Assembly: GCA_003993805.1 (NCBI GenBank)
Contig: RSEF01000003.1
Location: 57,423,857-57,487,856 of the forward strand
DNA length: 64,000 nt
From: Himantopus leucocephalus
Taxonomy: Eukaryota > Chordata > Aves > Charadriiformes > Recurvirostridae
Direction of reading: 5' to 3'
Below the pieces are notes generated by a model that searched no databases, was not told the DNA's origin, and saw only the letters and a list, made by a program, of their open reading frames with translations. Each line of letters opens with the position of its first letter. The stretch's first letter is position 1. Position numbers and translations under genes: made by a program. Shown here piece after piece: positions 13,467 to 26,100 of this stretch.

Positions 13467-16400
13467 ATGCCCGACAGCAAGATCTGGCTCCTTGTACAAC
13501 CTGTGGAAGACATTTTGCACAAGATGTTCTGGTAAAACATAATTTTTTTTTTTTTTTTAAATAGGAATGNCAAGATGTTCTGGTAAAACATAATTTTTTT
13601 TTTTTTTTTAAATAGGAATGTCAATGCGTTTAGCTGAAAGGGGTGGTGAGCGCTGGGGAAGGAGGAGGTGGCTGCTGCTAGAGAAATGGGTTGAACACGT
13701 GTTTAAAAGAGCAAATGATCTAGTAACTGCTTTTGTTAGTGAACTTGATTAGAAAATTAATGAATGTGCACAGAAATACTGTGCCTTAATCTGCAATCTT
13801 GCACTATCTTGATTTACCCGCTTGTCCAAAACCAGATGTTTACTATCATCTGTTGCATTTAAAATAATGTATTATCTCTTGGCGAGACATAAATTACTAA
13901 CCTGAAGCTTCCTTTGTGTTCCAGGTTTCTAGGCAGAATTTGTTATTTCAGGCTTCCTGGGAAAAATAGACTAATAAACCATCTGATAAGTAGTCCCTTT
14001 GACAGCATAAATGCGGGCGCCAGGCTCTGTTCCAAAGCCTGCCGAAGTGAATGAAAAGATTCCCCCTGACCTCCCTGATCCCTGGATTACCAACTAAATG
14101 GGTGGCTGCACAGTTTGCCTGGCACAGCCCAACTGCGGGGTTTTGCTGCGAGGGGGGGGGGCTCTGCACACACCCCTCCCCTCCTCTGTTTTTTATTACT
14201 GATTTTTTTTTTTTATTTAGTCCGCATTACTGATCCTGTGGTGGATCAGATCAGCCCTGTGATAGAACTAAAAACTGACTTAGCAAAAAAAGAAACAACC
14301 AATAGACAAGAAAAATACACTGAAAGCTGAGTAACTACGAGCGCTGAGACAAAGGTGGAACTACCCCATGTTAGTAGTTCCACGTTTGGTATCTTAGATC
14401 AGATACATGAAGAACATGATGGTTTAACCTAGCAAAGTCTTTTGAGAAGACAGCTATCTCTGTTTTCAGGGAGGTGGGAAGTTTCTTGTCACTATGACTA
14501 GAGCGAGATACACGTCCCGTAATGCCTCTCTGTGCCCCGATGATGCAGGACTGGTGTGGCCTTTGGTGAGCAAGACAGGTATATCTGCTGCCCTCTCGGT
14601 CCTGCAGAGGAATCCTCCTCTCAAGGTTGCTGTCAAAAATGTCTAGAAAGAGAAAAGGACGCAAAACGCGAGTAGAAAAGTTCAAAGGGAAATGAGAACG
14701 TAGAAATGTGTGTTGTGGTAGGAGCTGCTTCTTGGCCCAGCTGAGCTGTAACCGAAACGCCGTGCTCAGGCAGCTGCTTAACGCCTACAGGAAGAGAGTG
14801 GATGGCACAGAGAAACTAATGAGAAGATCAAGAATAACTGAGAACAGGAAAGGGGGAGTAAGCAAAGGAAGATAGGAATGGGCTCTTTAATTCACTAGCT
14901 GCAGATGGGCTCACGTGGATGTGATCCACAGCACAAGAGAGAGGAGGCAGCTTGGCCCTCGCTTTCACAGTGTTCCTCACAAAGGGGACTGCCCATCCTG
15001 CTGCAGAAGAGTGAGATTGAGGCTAAAATCTGAGACGCTTCTGAATCTTAAAGCCTCCTTTGTTGTGAGGCGTGGGTCTTCCGCAAATTCAGCACTGGAT
15101 ATCTACCTACCTAAAACTTCCCTGGGCTTTCAGCTGCGGATGGTATCTGCTTTTCCTTCTGAGCCACCAGGTTATGTGTGCTGGTAACCAGCTGCTCCCA
15201 TTCAGCTCGCGCTGTGGCTGTTTCGGTGGTGCTGGTGGGATAAACGGTGCTGCTGTTTGCCAGGGGACCCCCCAGTCTTGGAATACTTACCTAAACTCAA
15301 AGAGCTAATAATGTAAATATCGTCCCCTTGAACAGGATCGGTCTGATCTCCCTCTTAACCAAGAAAGAAAAAACGGTGGTGCTGAGGTAGAAGTCCAACG
15401 GGACTGTCCCTGTTCACAGACCCAGCCTGTTCTTCTCTGCAAGTTGCTATTTGTGCTGGCTTCCAGCATGGCCCTGAGCAGAACACACTGGAAATGGCTT
15501 CTATGTCTTATTTGTGTCGAACTGAAGCTGTACTTGGACAGCTTTTTAAAGTTTTGCTAAACTCCGTCAGGGGTTAAAGTGAACCCGAAATAAATACTGC
15601 TTCAGCTCCCTGCTCCTCAATAGAAGTAGTTTTAAAGCCTGGGTAAGGAAGCACCATTAACAAAGCGTGACTTGAACCCATAAGTCACTGTTTTTCTTTG
15701 CATCCCAGCTGAGACATGATCCGATATGCAAGAAGGTCTTCAACAAGAAGCGCAAGCCCTTCAGCTCTTTGAAACAGAGACTGCAGGGAACAGAAATCAC
15801 CACTGTGAAGAAGCAGCCCCCGCAAAAAGTATGGTTAAAATTGAAGCCTGCGTGTTATCTCCATATGAAGTCTTTCATTCAGTAGTGCTGTTGTTTCCTC
15901 TGGGGACAAAGCCTGGATGTTGTGGATGAGCCTCACATATGTGCTTGACTGGGTGCCAAATTCTTTCCCCCCCCCTCCCTGTGCTGCTAGTGTTTGAGAG
16001 TGTTTCTCCCTTCAGAAGCCAAACCAGTAGGTGTCATGACTACTCTGGGCACATAAGTGTCTTTGCTCTTCTAGGATACGTTCATGTGTGTATTTTAAAG
16101 ACTATGCGAGTCTCTGACAGCTTCCTCTTCACTTAAATCTGAAAGAGAGCGTGATCCAAGACAGCTGGTGCATGAATACCCCACATCAAACCTGAGAGCT
16201 GCCAGTAGCCCCAAATCTGTGGAGCTACGGAGATTCGCTGCTATTGAACTCCTGGGTTTAAAAATGCACTTAAATTAAACTTATTTACAGAGCTGACGGG
16301 GAAGAAGTTTAAGCTCTTACTGGAACAACTTTTTTTCCTGCATTGCTGGGGAGGAGGGGAGTACCTGTGGACACGCATGTATGTAATTTTACTTAGAGAT

Positions 16401-19400
16401 GCCAAATCACTACTGATTTGGCATCCATGCAGACTGCCATTGTAAAATGTCATTTAAAATTAGTTGTAGAAAGAAACAGAAGTGCACAAAGGTTTAAAGC
16501 AAGAAGACTAATCTGACAAGTGGAGGAGAAGGGAAGGTGTTGGTCATAGTGTCTTTTCTATTCCCTCTTAAATGCCCTTTGGTCTGGCATGGCCAGAGTG
16601 TTTTGTTGGAGGGTTTTGTTCTTTTATCCATGTTCTGGTGCCGTCAGTAGATGGCAAAGGGCTAAATCAGCTTTCCTATGCCTTTCAAAAAAAGCATGCT
16701 TCTTTTGTTTGTAAAGTTTTTCCTTTCCCTCAGAAAGGAAGAACCATCACTCTAAGATTTTCCTCTGTCCCTTGCAAGGGAGAAATAGAGTTTGTGTCTT
16801 CATTTTTTTCCATTACAGAAACAGCCAGAGAAGAAATCTAACTGGAGGCAGCACCATGAGGATTTTATTAATACTATTCAATCAGCCAAGCAGGTCACAA
16901 AAGCTCTGAAGGAGGGCCGCCTTCTTCCACCTCCTCCCCCACCAAGCATCAATCCAGGTTTGTGGTCTACTTCATCTTGTTAATGTTTTTGTACCGATCT
17001 TTGGTAAAGCAGTCACCTCTTACTACCCACAGCTGGCCTTCAGTTTTGCACCCCCCAACACAACACAACGTGAACATTAGTTCCCTCTGTACTCTCTAAT
17101 TTTCAGCTGTATTTCTTGGCTTAAATCGAGTAGGAGTGCAACGCAGAGGTGGTGGGAAGGAAGGGAAAACCAACTGTACCTTCGAAGATTAAAGGCAGCA
17201 AGTTTGGAGGCTGATATTAGACAGGGAGGAGAGTCGGGACGCCTGTGTTCTAGCACAGGTTGTACCACGGTATAACAGAGGGTGAACTACATCCCCTCAC
17301 CATTCAAAACAACTGTAGGGCTCACAGGCTTCCCCCACTCCCATGTGGTGCCTTTCCACTGTCCCCTTCTCCTGTGTAGTTAGGGGATGTCATTTAGAAA
17401 AAGACCGGCCTGGTTTACGACTAATATCAAGTGTGGTCTCTGCACAGAGCTCACTGTGTTAGAAATGACCATCCAAAATATGCACGTACATACAGCCAGT
17501 AGTTCTCATGATACGTGATTTATGAAACATGGAAGCGACCTTGGAAAGGGTCTCAGTGGAGTCCCGCCTGTGTTAGGAAGGCGGAGGGAGGGAGGGAGGG
17601 GGAAAGGGGGGGCTCTCTGGGCTCACTTCCAAAGCAGGAATTCGTGACTGATAGCAAAACCAGCTGCCACGATTGCAGCCTTTCTCCTCTTCTAGATGAC
17701 AGTGATGTGTTATAAGCAGCAGGACACATCTTCCTTCCTTGATTGGGGTCAAGCTCCTCTCTGAATTTCCACTGCTGAATTCTTTAATGACTGTTATTTC
17801 TTGTTTGACTCTACTGACTCTGAGAGCAGACCCCTCCCTTTCCTTCTCCCTCTTGGAGGAAACCAACTTGTGCAAGAGCAGTGGTGGTTGTGGAGAAAGG
17901 AACTGGAGAACTGCTTTTTAGGAAAGACAAATCGCTGAGGGGCCTAGTGAGGATGTATATCCTGTACTACAGGACTGGAGGGAAAGCACGTAGGTTGTGG
18001 GGATGAGAGAGATATTCCCCTTCCCTCTCTTCCTCCTCCAAGCAGAGCTCAAAGATCCCCGTTCTACCCTGAAGCGCCAGGTCCCGCAGCCAGCCCCCCG
18101 CAGGCGGGCGTCTGCCCTGTCTCATCCTCTCCTCCTGCCTTCAGAACCATTTTGCCCACACTGTTGGTCTGGGGCTGGATTTTGGGGGCTGCTTGGGCCG
18201 CCTTTTCTGGGCTGTTACTGGGAGAAATGATTTGTAAAGATGCTATAGCTGTAATATATACAAACATACTTCGGCTGCTTTTGTAAAAGGCGCTGGGTGG
18301 GGAGGAAGGGTCTGAGGACAGCGAGGGCAGCGCGAGGGCTGAATGTGACTGCGCTGACCCCTGTCGTGGTTTAAGCCGAATTGGCTACTGGGGACATGGG
18401 GGACCCCAGATGGGACCAACAGATGNNNNNNNNNNNNNNNNNNNNNNNNNNNNNNNNNNNNNNNNNNNNNNNNNNNNNNNNNNNNNNNNNNNNNNNNNNN
18501 NNNNNNNNNNNNNNNNNNNNNNNNNAGGAAATGGGTTTTGCGAAAACAACTAACAATCTTAATGACCAATCTTTAAAAGTAGTCTTAAAATCAGTGGTTT
18601 AGGCTACTCGTGGAATTTCTAAGTATCACTTCTGCAGATATGTTAATTGTGAGGTTGGGGGTGGGAATAGGACAAAGATAATAAAATCTGATTTTATTAA
18701 TCCCCAGGGATTGATTTCTGAAAGCAATTACTGTTTGTTGGGTTAATACTGTAAGCATGTATTTTGGGATCCTAAGTGCTTTTCTAGAGAAGGTTTTTGT
18801 AGTTCTCCAGAGTTTGTACTTTGGGAGCTCATGGGACCTCACTATGGTCACCNTTTGTACTTTGGGAGCTCATGGGACCTCACTATGGTCACCTGCTGAT
18901 GGAGTCAGGTTTTGAACTACATCTTGAGTGCTCCAGTAAAGCAGGGCAGATCTTCCCCTGTAGCATATAAACTGTGACACAAGTTGTTCCTTTCTCATGA
19001 TCAGACTATATTCAGTGTCCACACTGCTCACGAAGATTTAATGAAGCTGCAGCACAGAGGCACATGAAGTTTTGTGAAGAACAAGCTGCCCACCGTGCCT
19101 TTGCTGCAAAGACCACCAGACAGGCTTTGGTAAGCAAACACAGTCACACTTGTCTTGTCCTGGAGGCAGATTTGCCAAACTGTAGTTTACGGTGAGTAAA
19201 GACCTATATGAATATAAAACTTAAGATTCCAGGGAAGTTGTTAAATTCTTAAGATACATGCTGAACTTCAGCTAGGAGTTCCCCAAAACTGGAGCCCTTT
19301 GCCTGATATCAAAAGGGACAGAATATGATAGTACGAAAAAGTTGGACAACAACTTCTTCAGACTCTTCTGCGATTGGATTCCAGGGTAACCGCTGCAGGG

Positions 19401-20899
19401 AAGCAGAAACCTGGCAGCTTTTGCAATATATGGGGAAAGCTCTTCCTGTTCATTAGGGCTGCCTGCTGTTTGCAGGTTTGCTGTTCCCTGCAAATATATA
19501 GCTGATTTACTCCCTGGTCGCTAGACACAAGGCCAAAGGGCTGAGCCCCTTTGGGGAATCAGAAAAGTGGAGGTAATTGGCAGTGTCTTGAAGTGAGCTC
19601 CTATTTTATTACAGAAAAAAACCTAATGTAAAGAGTTCCTTTAGGAGAGTTCTTTTTGTTGGGGTTTTTTTAAGATATTTGAAAATCTTTTTACTCTTTT
19701 ACCTATTTTGGGCAGGAAAAATGGCTTCCAAGTGGGAAGGGGTGCACCTTTTTCCTGTTCCTTCCTTGCACTGCTTCAACAGCGATTTGGAGAGTTGTCA
19801 CCAGGTTCTGTAAGCTCCTTACTAGAGTTGAGTGTGGCTTGTGCATCTTCTTTTACTAGGGCAAGCAACAAGTGACTCAGAGAAAACCCCCAATCTTAAC
19901 AACTGCTGTGTTATCACTTCAGAAGAGAGTCCAAGAAGGTGCCAATACAGACAAACCTAGGCCAGGTAAGGAGTTCACTTAGCCATATTTATGGGGTTTT
20001 TTATAACAAACTCTGATGTAGTTGAGGTGGGGGGTGGCATTTTTAAAGCAGACCCTAGACTTTGGAATCCATTTTTTTGATAGAATTATAAAGTTTGATT
20101 TTTTTTTTTTAATTGTGGTTTTGGCGTTTTGTGGTTTGGTTTGGGATTTTTTGTTTGTTTGGGTTTTTTTTTGGCAAGTCCAGGCCTTGACATGAAATCG
20201 TAAACTCATTTCTGTACAACACTTGTTAGAAATGAGAAGGGTCACGAATTTCCGAGTGGATGTTGTTGATACTGAATGGCTTTCCAAGTCATTATCCTGA
20301 TCCGTTGTGCTGAGTGTATACACAGAGGTTTTCATGTGTGTTCTCAGGAGGGGCTTCTTAGCCTTTTCAAATAGAGGTCTTCAAACAGAAGTGTATATAG
20401 AGATCTAAAATATGCAGCCTGGGTGTAAGGTTCCTTCTGTCCCATAAAGGACTCCGTAACCTTTAATCTTTGATGTTAAGATTTATTCCATCTTCTTTAT
20501 CTTTTCTTAAGTCCATTTAGATGAAGCATCAAGCTTTGTATGTTGTTCATTCCGTATGACTTTCTCCCTGTTGATTCAGCCTTAAAATTAACACCACCAC
20601 ATCCTTAAAACAGTTCCCTCTAAGCAGGTTACCATATAATATGTTTGCTAGCATCCATTGCTACCAGTAATCATGACCCATACTTTGTCTACGTTTAGAA
20701 GATGTTTTATCAAGTTATTTTAATGTTTATTTGTAGTTTTGTGTTGGATTTTATATTGAATTTACGTAGGTTATAATTTTTTATGGCAAATAAATCTTTT
20801 AAATCATGATCTGCAGAGAACTCTCCAGGAATACTGCAAAAAACCAGAAAACCTTTGGGTGTATCTCCTGGAAAAAAATCTTCAGGAGAGTTTGGGTAA
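13467..20899 (+). CDS. ZC2HC1B: ZC2HC1B, zinc finger C2HC-type protein (5' exon missing)
   Basis: Exons: 13467-13531, 15709-15828, 16819-16957, 19005-19129, 19860-19965 and 20817-20899 (stop TAA at 20897-20899). Phases agree throughout. The first exon opens with two bases of a split codon, so an upstream exon with the start is needed. The partial protein has 212 residues. Its first C2HC finger is C10-x2-C13-x11-H25-x3-C29; it is followed by KRKPFSSLKQRLQGT, SNWRQHHEDFINTIQSAKQ and a proline run (LLPPPPPPSINP). The second finger is C113-x2-C116-x11-H128-x3-C132 (YIQCPHCSRRFNE), then a Lys/Pro-rich tail. These blocks match the family closely. With about nine N-terminal residues it would reach roughly the 222-residue human length. 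The final codon overlaps a good donor (GG|GTAAG), so a spliced longer tail is possible. The molecular function of the family is poorly known. It lies directly downstream of LTV1, as in human. Confidence 0.92.
13520..13620. repeat. Assembly-type 50-bp duplication around n at 13570
   Basis: The segment CAAGATGTTCTGGTAAAACA plus a T-tract and AAATAGGAATG occurs at 13520-13569 and again at 13571-13620. It duplicates the last 12 bases and donor site of the first resolved ZC2HC1B exon. Identity of the copies and the single n point to an unmerged overlap at a homopolymer. Confidence 0.85.
18426..18525. other. 100-N scaffold gap
   Basis: Exactly 100 n, a placeholder gap of unknown size. It lies in the ZC2HC1B intron between exons 16819-16957 and 19005-19129. 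The joined exons are in phase (G|AC), so no coding exon need be missing here. Confidence 0.99.
18813..18893. repeat. Assembly-type 40-bp duplication around n at 18853
   Basis: TTTGTACTTTGGGAGCTCAT and its continuation to GGTCACC occur at 18813-18852 and, identically, at 18854-18893 with one n between. Intronic in ZC2HC1B; no effect on coding sequence. Confidence 0.85.
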
Positions 20900-22860
20900 G
20901 AAATATTTATTTATTTATTTATTATTTCAACAGAATAACATAAAAGGACCTCATTTGCTTTTATGTATATACGACGTGTTGTTACAGAGTTTGCAGTATG
21001 AACTTCTTTGTATTAATGAAAGCAATCAATTGCACTGAACATTTTTGCAGAACTCCTCATGTCCCCATTACAGGCTGCTGAGAAGATTCATTTTGGTGTT
21101 AAATGTTCTTTGATTTGGAGCAGCTCCATCTCGAGTAGGCAGTGACTGTGTTGTGCCGTAACAGGCATCTTGAGAGGATTTGCTGCTTGATAATGCAAAC
21201 CTCTCTAGCAGGTCTTGTTCTTTCGTGATGTGCTTCCGTTGTCCAAGTGAGGAAGCTGCCAGCATCCATTTCAGTCATGACTATGGCAGGATGATGGTGT
21301 GGAGGTTCTTCCTTCTCCTCAATGTTTACTTTCCCGGACCACGATGTTTGGAGTTTCTGCACTTCAGACCGTGCAATCAGAGTTGTTCCCATCTCAGGCC
21401 GTGCAGAGCCATGTCAGAGCAGCAAGGCAGCCTTCCAGCCCCTGCGTAAGGTGGTTGTAGTGCTGTTGTACAAGGAGATGGCTCAGATGATCAGCAGCTT
21501 GCACGCCTGCCAGATGCAAACCACTGCAGAAAATGAGACCCTGGCAGGGAATGTANCAGAGCAGCAAGGCAGCCTTCCAGCCCCTGCGTAAGGTGGTTGT
21601 AGTGCTGTTGTACAAGGAGATGGCTCAGATGATCAGCATCTTGCACCCCTGCCAGATGCAAACCACTGCAGAAAATGAGACCCCGGCAGGGAATGTGGCC
21701 AAGATGGATTCCCTGTAGCTGGCAAGATATTTTGCGCCTGGGAGATGAGCTTGTAAGAATGCTTGGAGTGTGGCATGACTGGTAATATGCACAAAACAGT
21801 CTGTTGCGAGACTCACTACAACATTTGAAATCTTTATGGGATCCTTCTATGTGGAGTTTTTGCTGTGCTTGATTGCTGCTGGTACGTGGCTAACCACCTT
21901 CAGCTTTGGGCAAGTCTCCAATGGGCAAGGTGGTGTTCAGTCCACGGTGCCATCATTAACTCTGTCTACCTCCTTGATTTTGCCAGCTACAGGAAAAACT
22001 GTTGATGGTACCCAGTGGTCTCATCTAGTGTCCTCCACTCCCTGGGTTACCTGTGACTATGTTAACAGTGCAGTGACTCTTATGGTTACCATGCAGGGTT
22101 TTGAAGACCACCAACAGGGATTTATTGATACCATCATTGTTCTCAAGGTTTAGCCACTGACCTCTGAAACTTGGGGCTTGACAGGCTTGGGGGGGAGACA
22201 CCTCTTTCCCTTGGGATACCGGTGAGTCCAGCTACCACTGGGGTTGTAGTTGCAGCCAGTTCACAGCGGCTTGGGACAGCCTGCGCCTCCAGCAGGTCCC
22301 CGAGACAGACATCCACATGAGCATCCAAAATACAGGAGAGTGTCCTGCATGTCCCAGGGAACTGTGGAAGCGACTGGCCTGGGTGAGCCTGTAGGTGTTG
22401 GCAACTGCTGCGTTTTCTGGAAACTTGAGCTTTGCCAGGTGCTTTACAGAGCACTTTGGGCAAGTGAGAGGTCAGCTTCAGTGCTACCCAAGCCTGCTTT
22501 TTAGCTGAGAAAGCAGACATGAAAAACTGGCTTTGAGTGGTGCAAATAAATGTTCTCATCCTTAAAGTGTCCGGAAATGGTTTCCAGGATATGCTGCTCC
22601 ATCACCTTCCCAGGGATCGAGGTTTAACCTTCTTGGGTAAAATGGAGTAAAATATAAAAGCTGTTTCTGTGCAAATAACAAGTATATGGCTTGTTGCTGC
22701 TTTCAGACCGCAAATGCGCAACAGAAGATAGAGTGGCTGGTCGGCAAGGATGTGTTAAGGTTTTCTTGTGAAGAATTATGGAAGACCTTAAGCAACACAA
22801 TTGTCCAGCACCTCTTCCACTCCAAGTGCTACCGCTATCACATTCAATAAAATAAGCAAA
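20900..22860 (+). other. Probable ZC2HC1B 3' region; no gene recognised
   Basis: After the candidate stop codon there is an ATTT microsatellite (about 20905-20925), then unique sequence. AATAAA signals lie at 22545-22550 and 22846-22851. A 140-bp segment (about 21415-21555) is repeated at 21557-21697 around a single n at 21556 and is probably an unmerged contig overlap. Open frames at 21836-22153 and on the minus strand at 22143-22559 have no recognisable domain. The stretch could hold a decayed processed copy of something, but I could not identify it. Confidence 0.4.
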
Positions 22861-25635
22861 CTGAAGTTCACTTTTTTTTTCCCCTCTAGCCTACAAAGCT
22901 TTTTATGCTGTCCTTTTAAAAGCTGTGAGATTATTCGTATATCAGTTGCCAAAATTTAATTATCTGATTGCCTAAAAGTAGATGGATGTGGTTCATTCAA
23001 TGGTTTCAAAAAAATGTAGGAAGGTCCAATATCGTGATTTTTTTTTTTCCCCTAATGTTTGGCTTTGATGTATTGAACAAGACAAATGAACATTTTGGAA
23101 TTTCACGTATATATTTAATAGAATCTTCCAGTAAACAATAAATGATAAATGTTAGTGAGTGATTGGTAAGTGGCTGTGTACTGCTGTGCATCAGCTTCAA
23201 AGCACTTCAAGTTCAGACTAACTAAACCCAAATCTCATTCTCACATTAGAAACTTCAATTGCTTTTAGAAATTGATTGATAAGACAGAAATGTTGTGGAG
23301 GCATATGTCTTCTTATTTTTTGGCCACCTGATCCATTACCAGCCTTGGATCACCTTGCATAAACTTTCAGTGTCGCGGTATGTTGGGTTGTTTGGGTTTT
23401 ATAAGCCCAACAGTTGCCCAATAACGCTTTCACTAATAATCCATAAGGAATTTTCTTGGCTATTAAATGTTTATAAAGTAAATGAAGGTGAAAAACAGTT
23501 GGACACAGCAATAATAAATACTGGACTTTACAGACTTTAATTAAACTCTACTTAGGCTCTGGTTACTAGTGATTAGATGTAGAAAGGATGACACTGAAGC
23601 AAGTATGACCCCTGTAGCTAAACAGTCTTAAAACAACAGGCATGAAATCAGCCCAAATACATTAAAGCAGTGCTGCTTGGCCTTTTTTTCAATCCAGGAA
23701 GAAGTGTGTGTGGAGGGAAACCCCATACCAGGCTATCTCGTGCGATGTTATCACAGTTGTTTTCTTTTACACCTGAATAAACGAACCCTCAAAAGTTGAA
23801 GCAAGTTTTACCATGTTTGGGGTGTCCTCCCCCCATTATTTCTGTGTGTAGAGCTGTTTGGTATCAATTCCACAGATAATTTCCCAGTGTCTTAGAGAAA
23901 ATGCCCAGTGTCTTAGAGAAAATGTAACTACAGGGACAGGAACAGCGTATTGAAGAAGATTACTTTAAAATTGGGCTAGCAGAAAATGAATCCATCATTA
24001 ATATATGGAACTTACCAACCTATTTCAGACTGGCTGTGAAAAACTCTTGGGAATTAGCCGTAACCCATTGGTTAAGAAAATGGGAGTCTCAACAGGACCA
24101 TTTGGTAAATATAACCGCAGGAAAAAGAAATGAACGTGGTTTCTGATAGGGGATGGGAACTGAGCATGAGAAATAGTTGAGGTTTTTTACATAGAGGAGG
24201 CAGTCTTTTGTTCCACGTAGTATAATTTTAGCTCCTTATTTCAGGTTTACATAGCTTCCTTTTCTTTATAAAATGAGTACAATTTTTTGTATGATAGCAA
24301 ATATGTAATAGATTTCTCTTATTTTTTATGGTATCATTTGATTATAGTAATTCTGTTGTTTAGTTGGCACGTATCACTCTGCTGCTACATCTTTCCAAGC
24401 AGAGATCAGAAAAAAGAGTACGTTTATTGCTACTATGATGTGAGGTAAAATATCCCTACATCCCCAGAGGGCCAGTGCTTGAACTGGGTCAGATTTCTTT
24501 TTTTCTGTCCCTTAGGTGCTATGCTATGGTTTATCCTACCTCCCCCTTGTCACCTCTCTGTCTTTGCAGCCTCCTCTCCCATTTGGAGGAGGAATGGGCT
24601 GTTCCAGAGAGGAGGGAGCGCTGGCTGCTGGTGGGGCTGCCTTCTTCCTCCACCGTACCCCCAGCGTGTGCTGGGCCACCCCTCCCCATACTGGTGCTGT
24701 CACAGCCCTGTATGAGTGAAAGACACCACCACCAGAGATGTCCCGCAGCTCTTGCTACCTTCTCCACCATCGCTGGCTGAAGTCATGCCTGTCAGCCCCA
24801 TCCTCTCGGACACCACAGGTAAGCCCAGGCGAGGACTCGCTGCCATCTCTCCACACCTCCCCTTTAGCAGTGCCTTGCCTGTGACCTGAACCCCACCAAA
24901 ACCAAACTACTGCTCTTTTAGAAATGCGATATTCAGGCCCACAACAAGCAGGTCTACTGAATCTGAAGAATTTGTTTGCCCAGGAACAAAGTATTAATGA
25001 TCCTCAGCTACTGATGGTCTCTCAAAAATGCTGGCAAAAGCTTCCCTACCAAAAGCTAGGAGAAAGTCCAGCCCTACACTACGTATTAGATGACCTAGGG
25101 GTATCCCCTGAGTTGTGAGAATTTTAAAACAAAACTACTTTTCTGCACATGTGAGCTTTTGAAATAATTTTTGTGATGGGACACCATCAGCTTCCTCTAC
25201 ATTTATGATGTCAAGAATCTGGAAAAAGAAATTTGAATGGACTGAAGGGTAAAAGCTGCAGTATTACACATTTAACGTGTGTTTTACTTGTAGACACCAT
25301 CATAGTGTGCTTTTTAAGTGCTTCAATATCAAAAGTGGTTCTTTTTACTTGAACGAGACTTGGTCTTTAACCCGTAGTTACGTACGATAAGCATCGCTTG
25401 CCAATCCATCTTTCCAGGTTTCAGAAGAGGCTGAGGTCAGGCAGCAGCACCCCTCTTGGCAGGTCAGAGCTCAGGCACCCTGCTACAGTCGAGCAGCTCA
25501 AACAACGCTGCGCACCCATCTAGCTCAGTGTTTGCATAACATTTTCTTCTTAACATCATGTTTTAATTCAAAGACATGTATTTCAGTAAAAATGTCTATT
25601 AACAGTATGTGATCAGGCAGTGCTACAAAATTTGN

Positions 25636-25676
<41 letters not shown>

Positions 25677-26100
25677 GTACATAAGCTTGGATTAAGCCAA
25701 GTGAATACAATTTGCATGAAGAAAGAAAACAATGCAGTAAGTGAATATACACACCCCTTTCCAAGTCTGGATATGAAAATATGAGCCTAGCTGTAGAATG
25801 TGCATATAAACAGTGTTTGCAACCTCTTCCCTATTCTGGAACTCGTAATTTAAATAACTCCTAACTGGGCATGACTGTGCAGTACCCTCTCTTCCTACTG
25901 CCACTGTCATTACAAGAATATTAAAATTCCTTCTGGTTTGCCTTATGCCAAAAAATTTCGTAACAAAAAATACCCCTCAACAGTGTATCTGAAGGACTTA
26001 TTCTTGCATGAACTACAATAATACAACCTTTCCTTAATCTAAGTACTGATAAACTTGTAAGAATATTCAGATCACTGTAGTTGTACAGTGTCATTGTAGT
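22861..26100. other. Intergenic sequence between convergent ZC2HC1B and PLAGL1
   Basis: No supported gene apart from the weak candidate at 24028-24133. It contains a 21-bp tandem pair (CCCAGTGTCTTAGAGAAAATG, about 23884-23925), a GC-richer patch at 24.5-24.85 kb with exon-like splice signals but no conserved frame, and a 37-T homopolymer at 25636-25672 immediately after an n at 25635. Confidence 0.45.
24028..24133 (+). other. Candidate unplaced coding exon with basic C-terminus
   Basis: The acceptor-like CCTATTTCAG is followed by a frame opening ACT GGC TGT and running 34 codons to a TGA, ending GPFGKYNRRKKK. A terminal Lys/Arg tail and pyrimidine-containing acceptor make it exon-like. If it belongs to ZC2HC1B it needs an intermediate exon, because the donor at 20895 is phase 2 and this frame starts in phase 0. 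It may equally be chance. No homology was recognised. Confidence 0.25.

Noticed and set aside
21836..22559. Open frames on both strands suggestive of a processed pseudogene
   Set aside because: I could not match them to any protein. They lack a visible poly(A) tract and flanking repeats.
24475..24830. Exon-like block with CTTTGCAG acceptor and CAG|GTAAGC donor
   Set aside because: No frame stays open across it and none shows a recognisable protein. It could be non-coding, but there is no positive evidence.
24922..25119. 64-codon ATG frame after TTTTAG, or an alternative ZC2HC1B last exon in another frame
   Set aside because: The phase-compatible reading gives only about 24 residues before a stop, with no family similarity. 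The ATG frame is out of phase with the ZC2HC1B donor.
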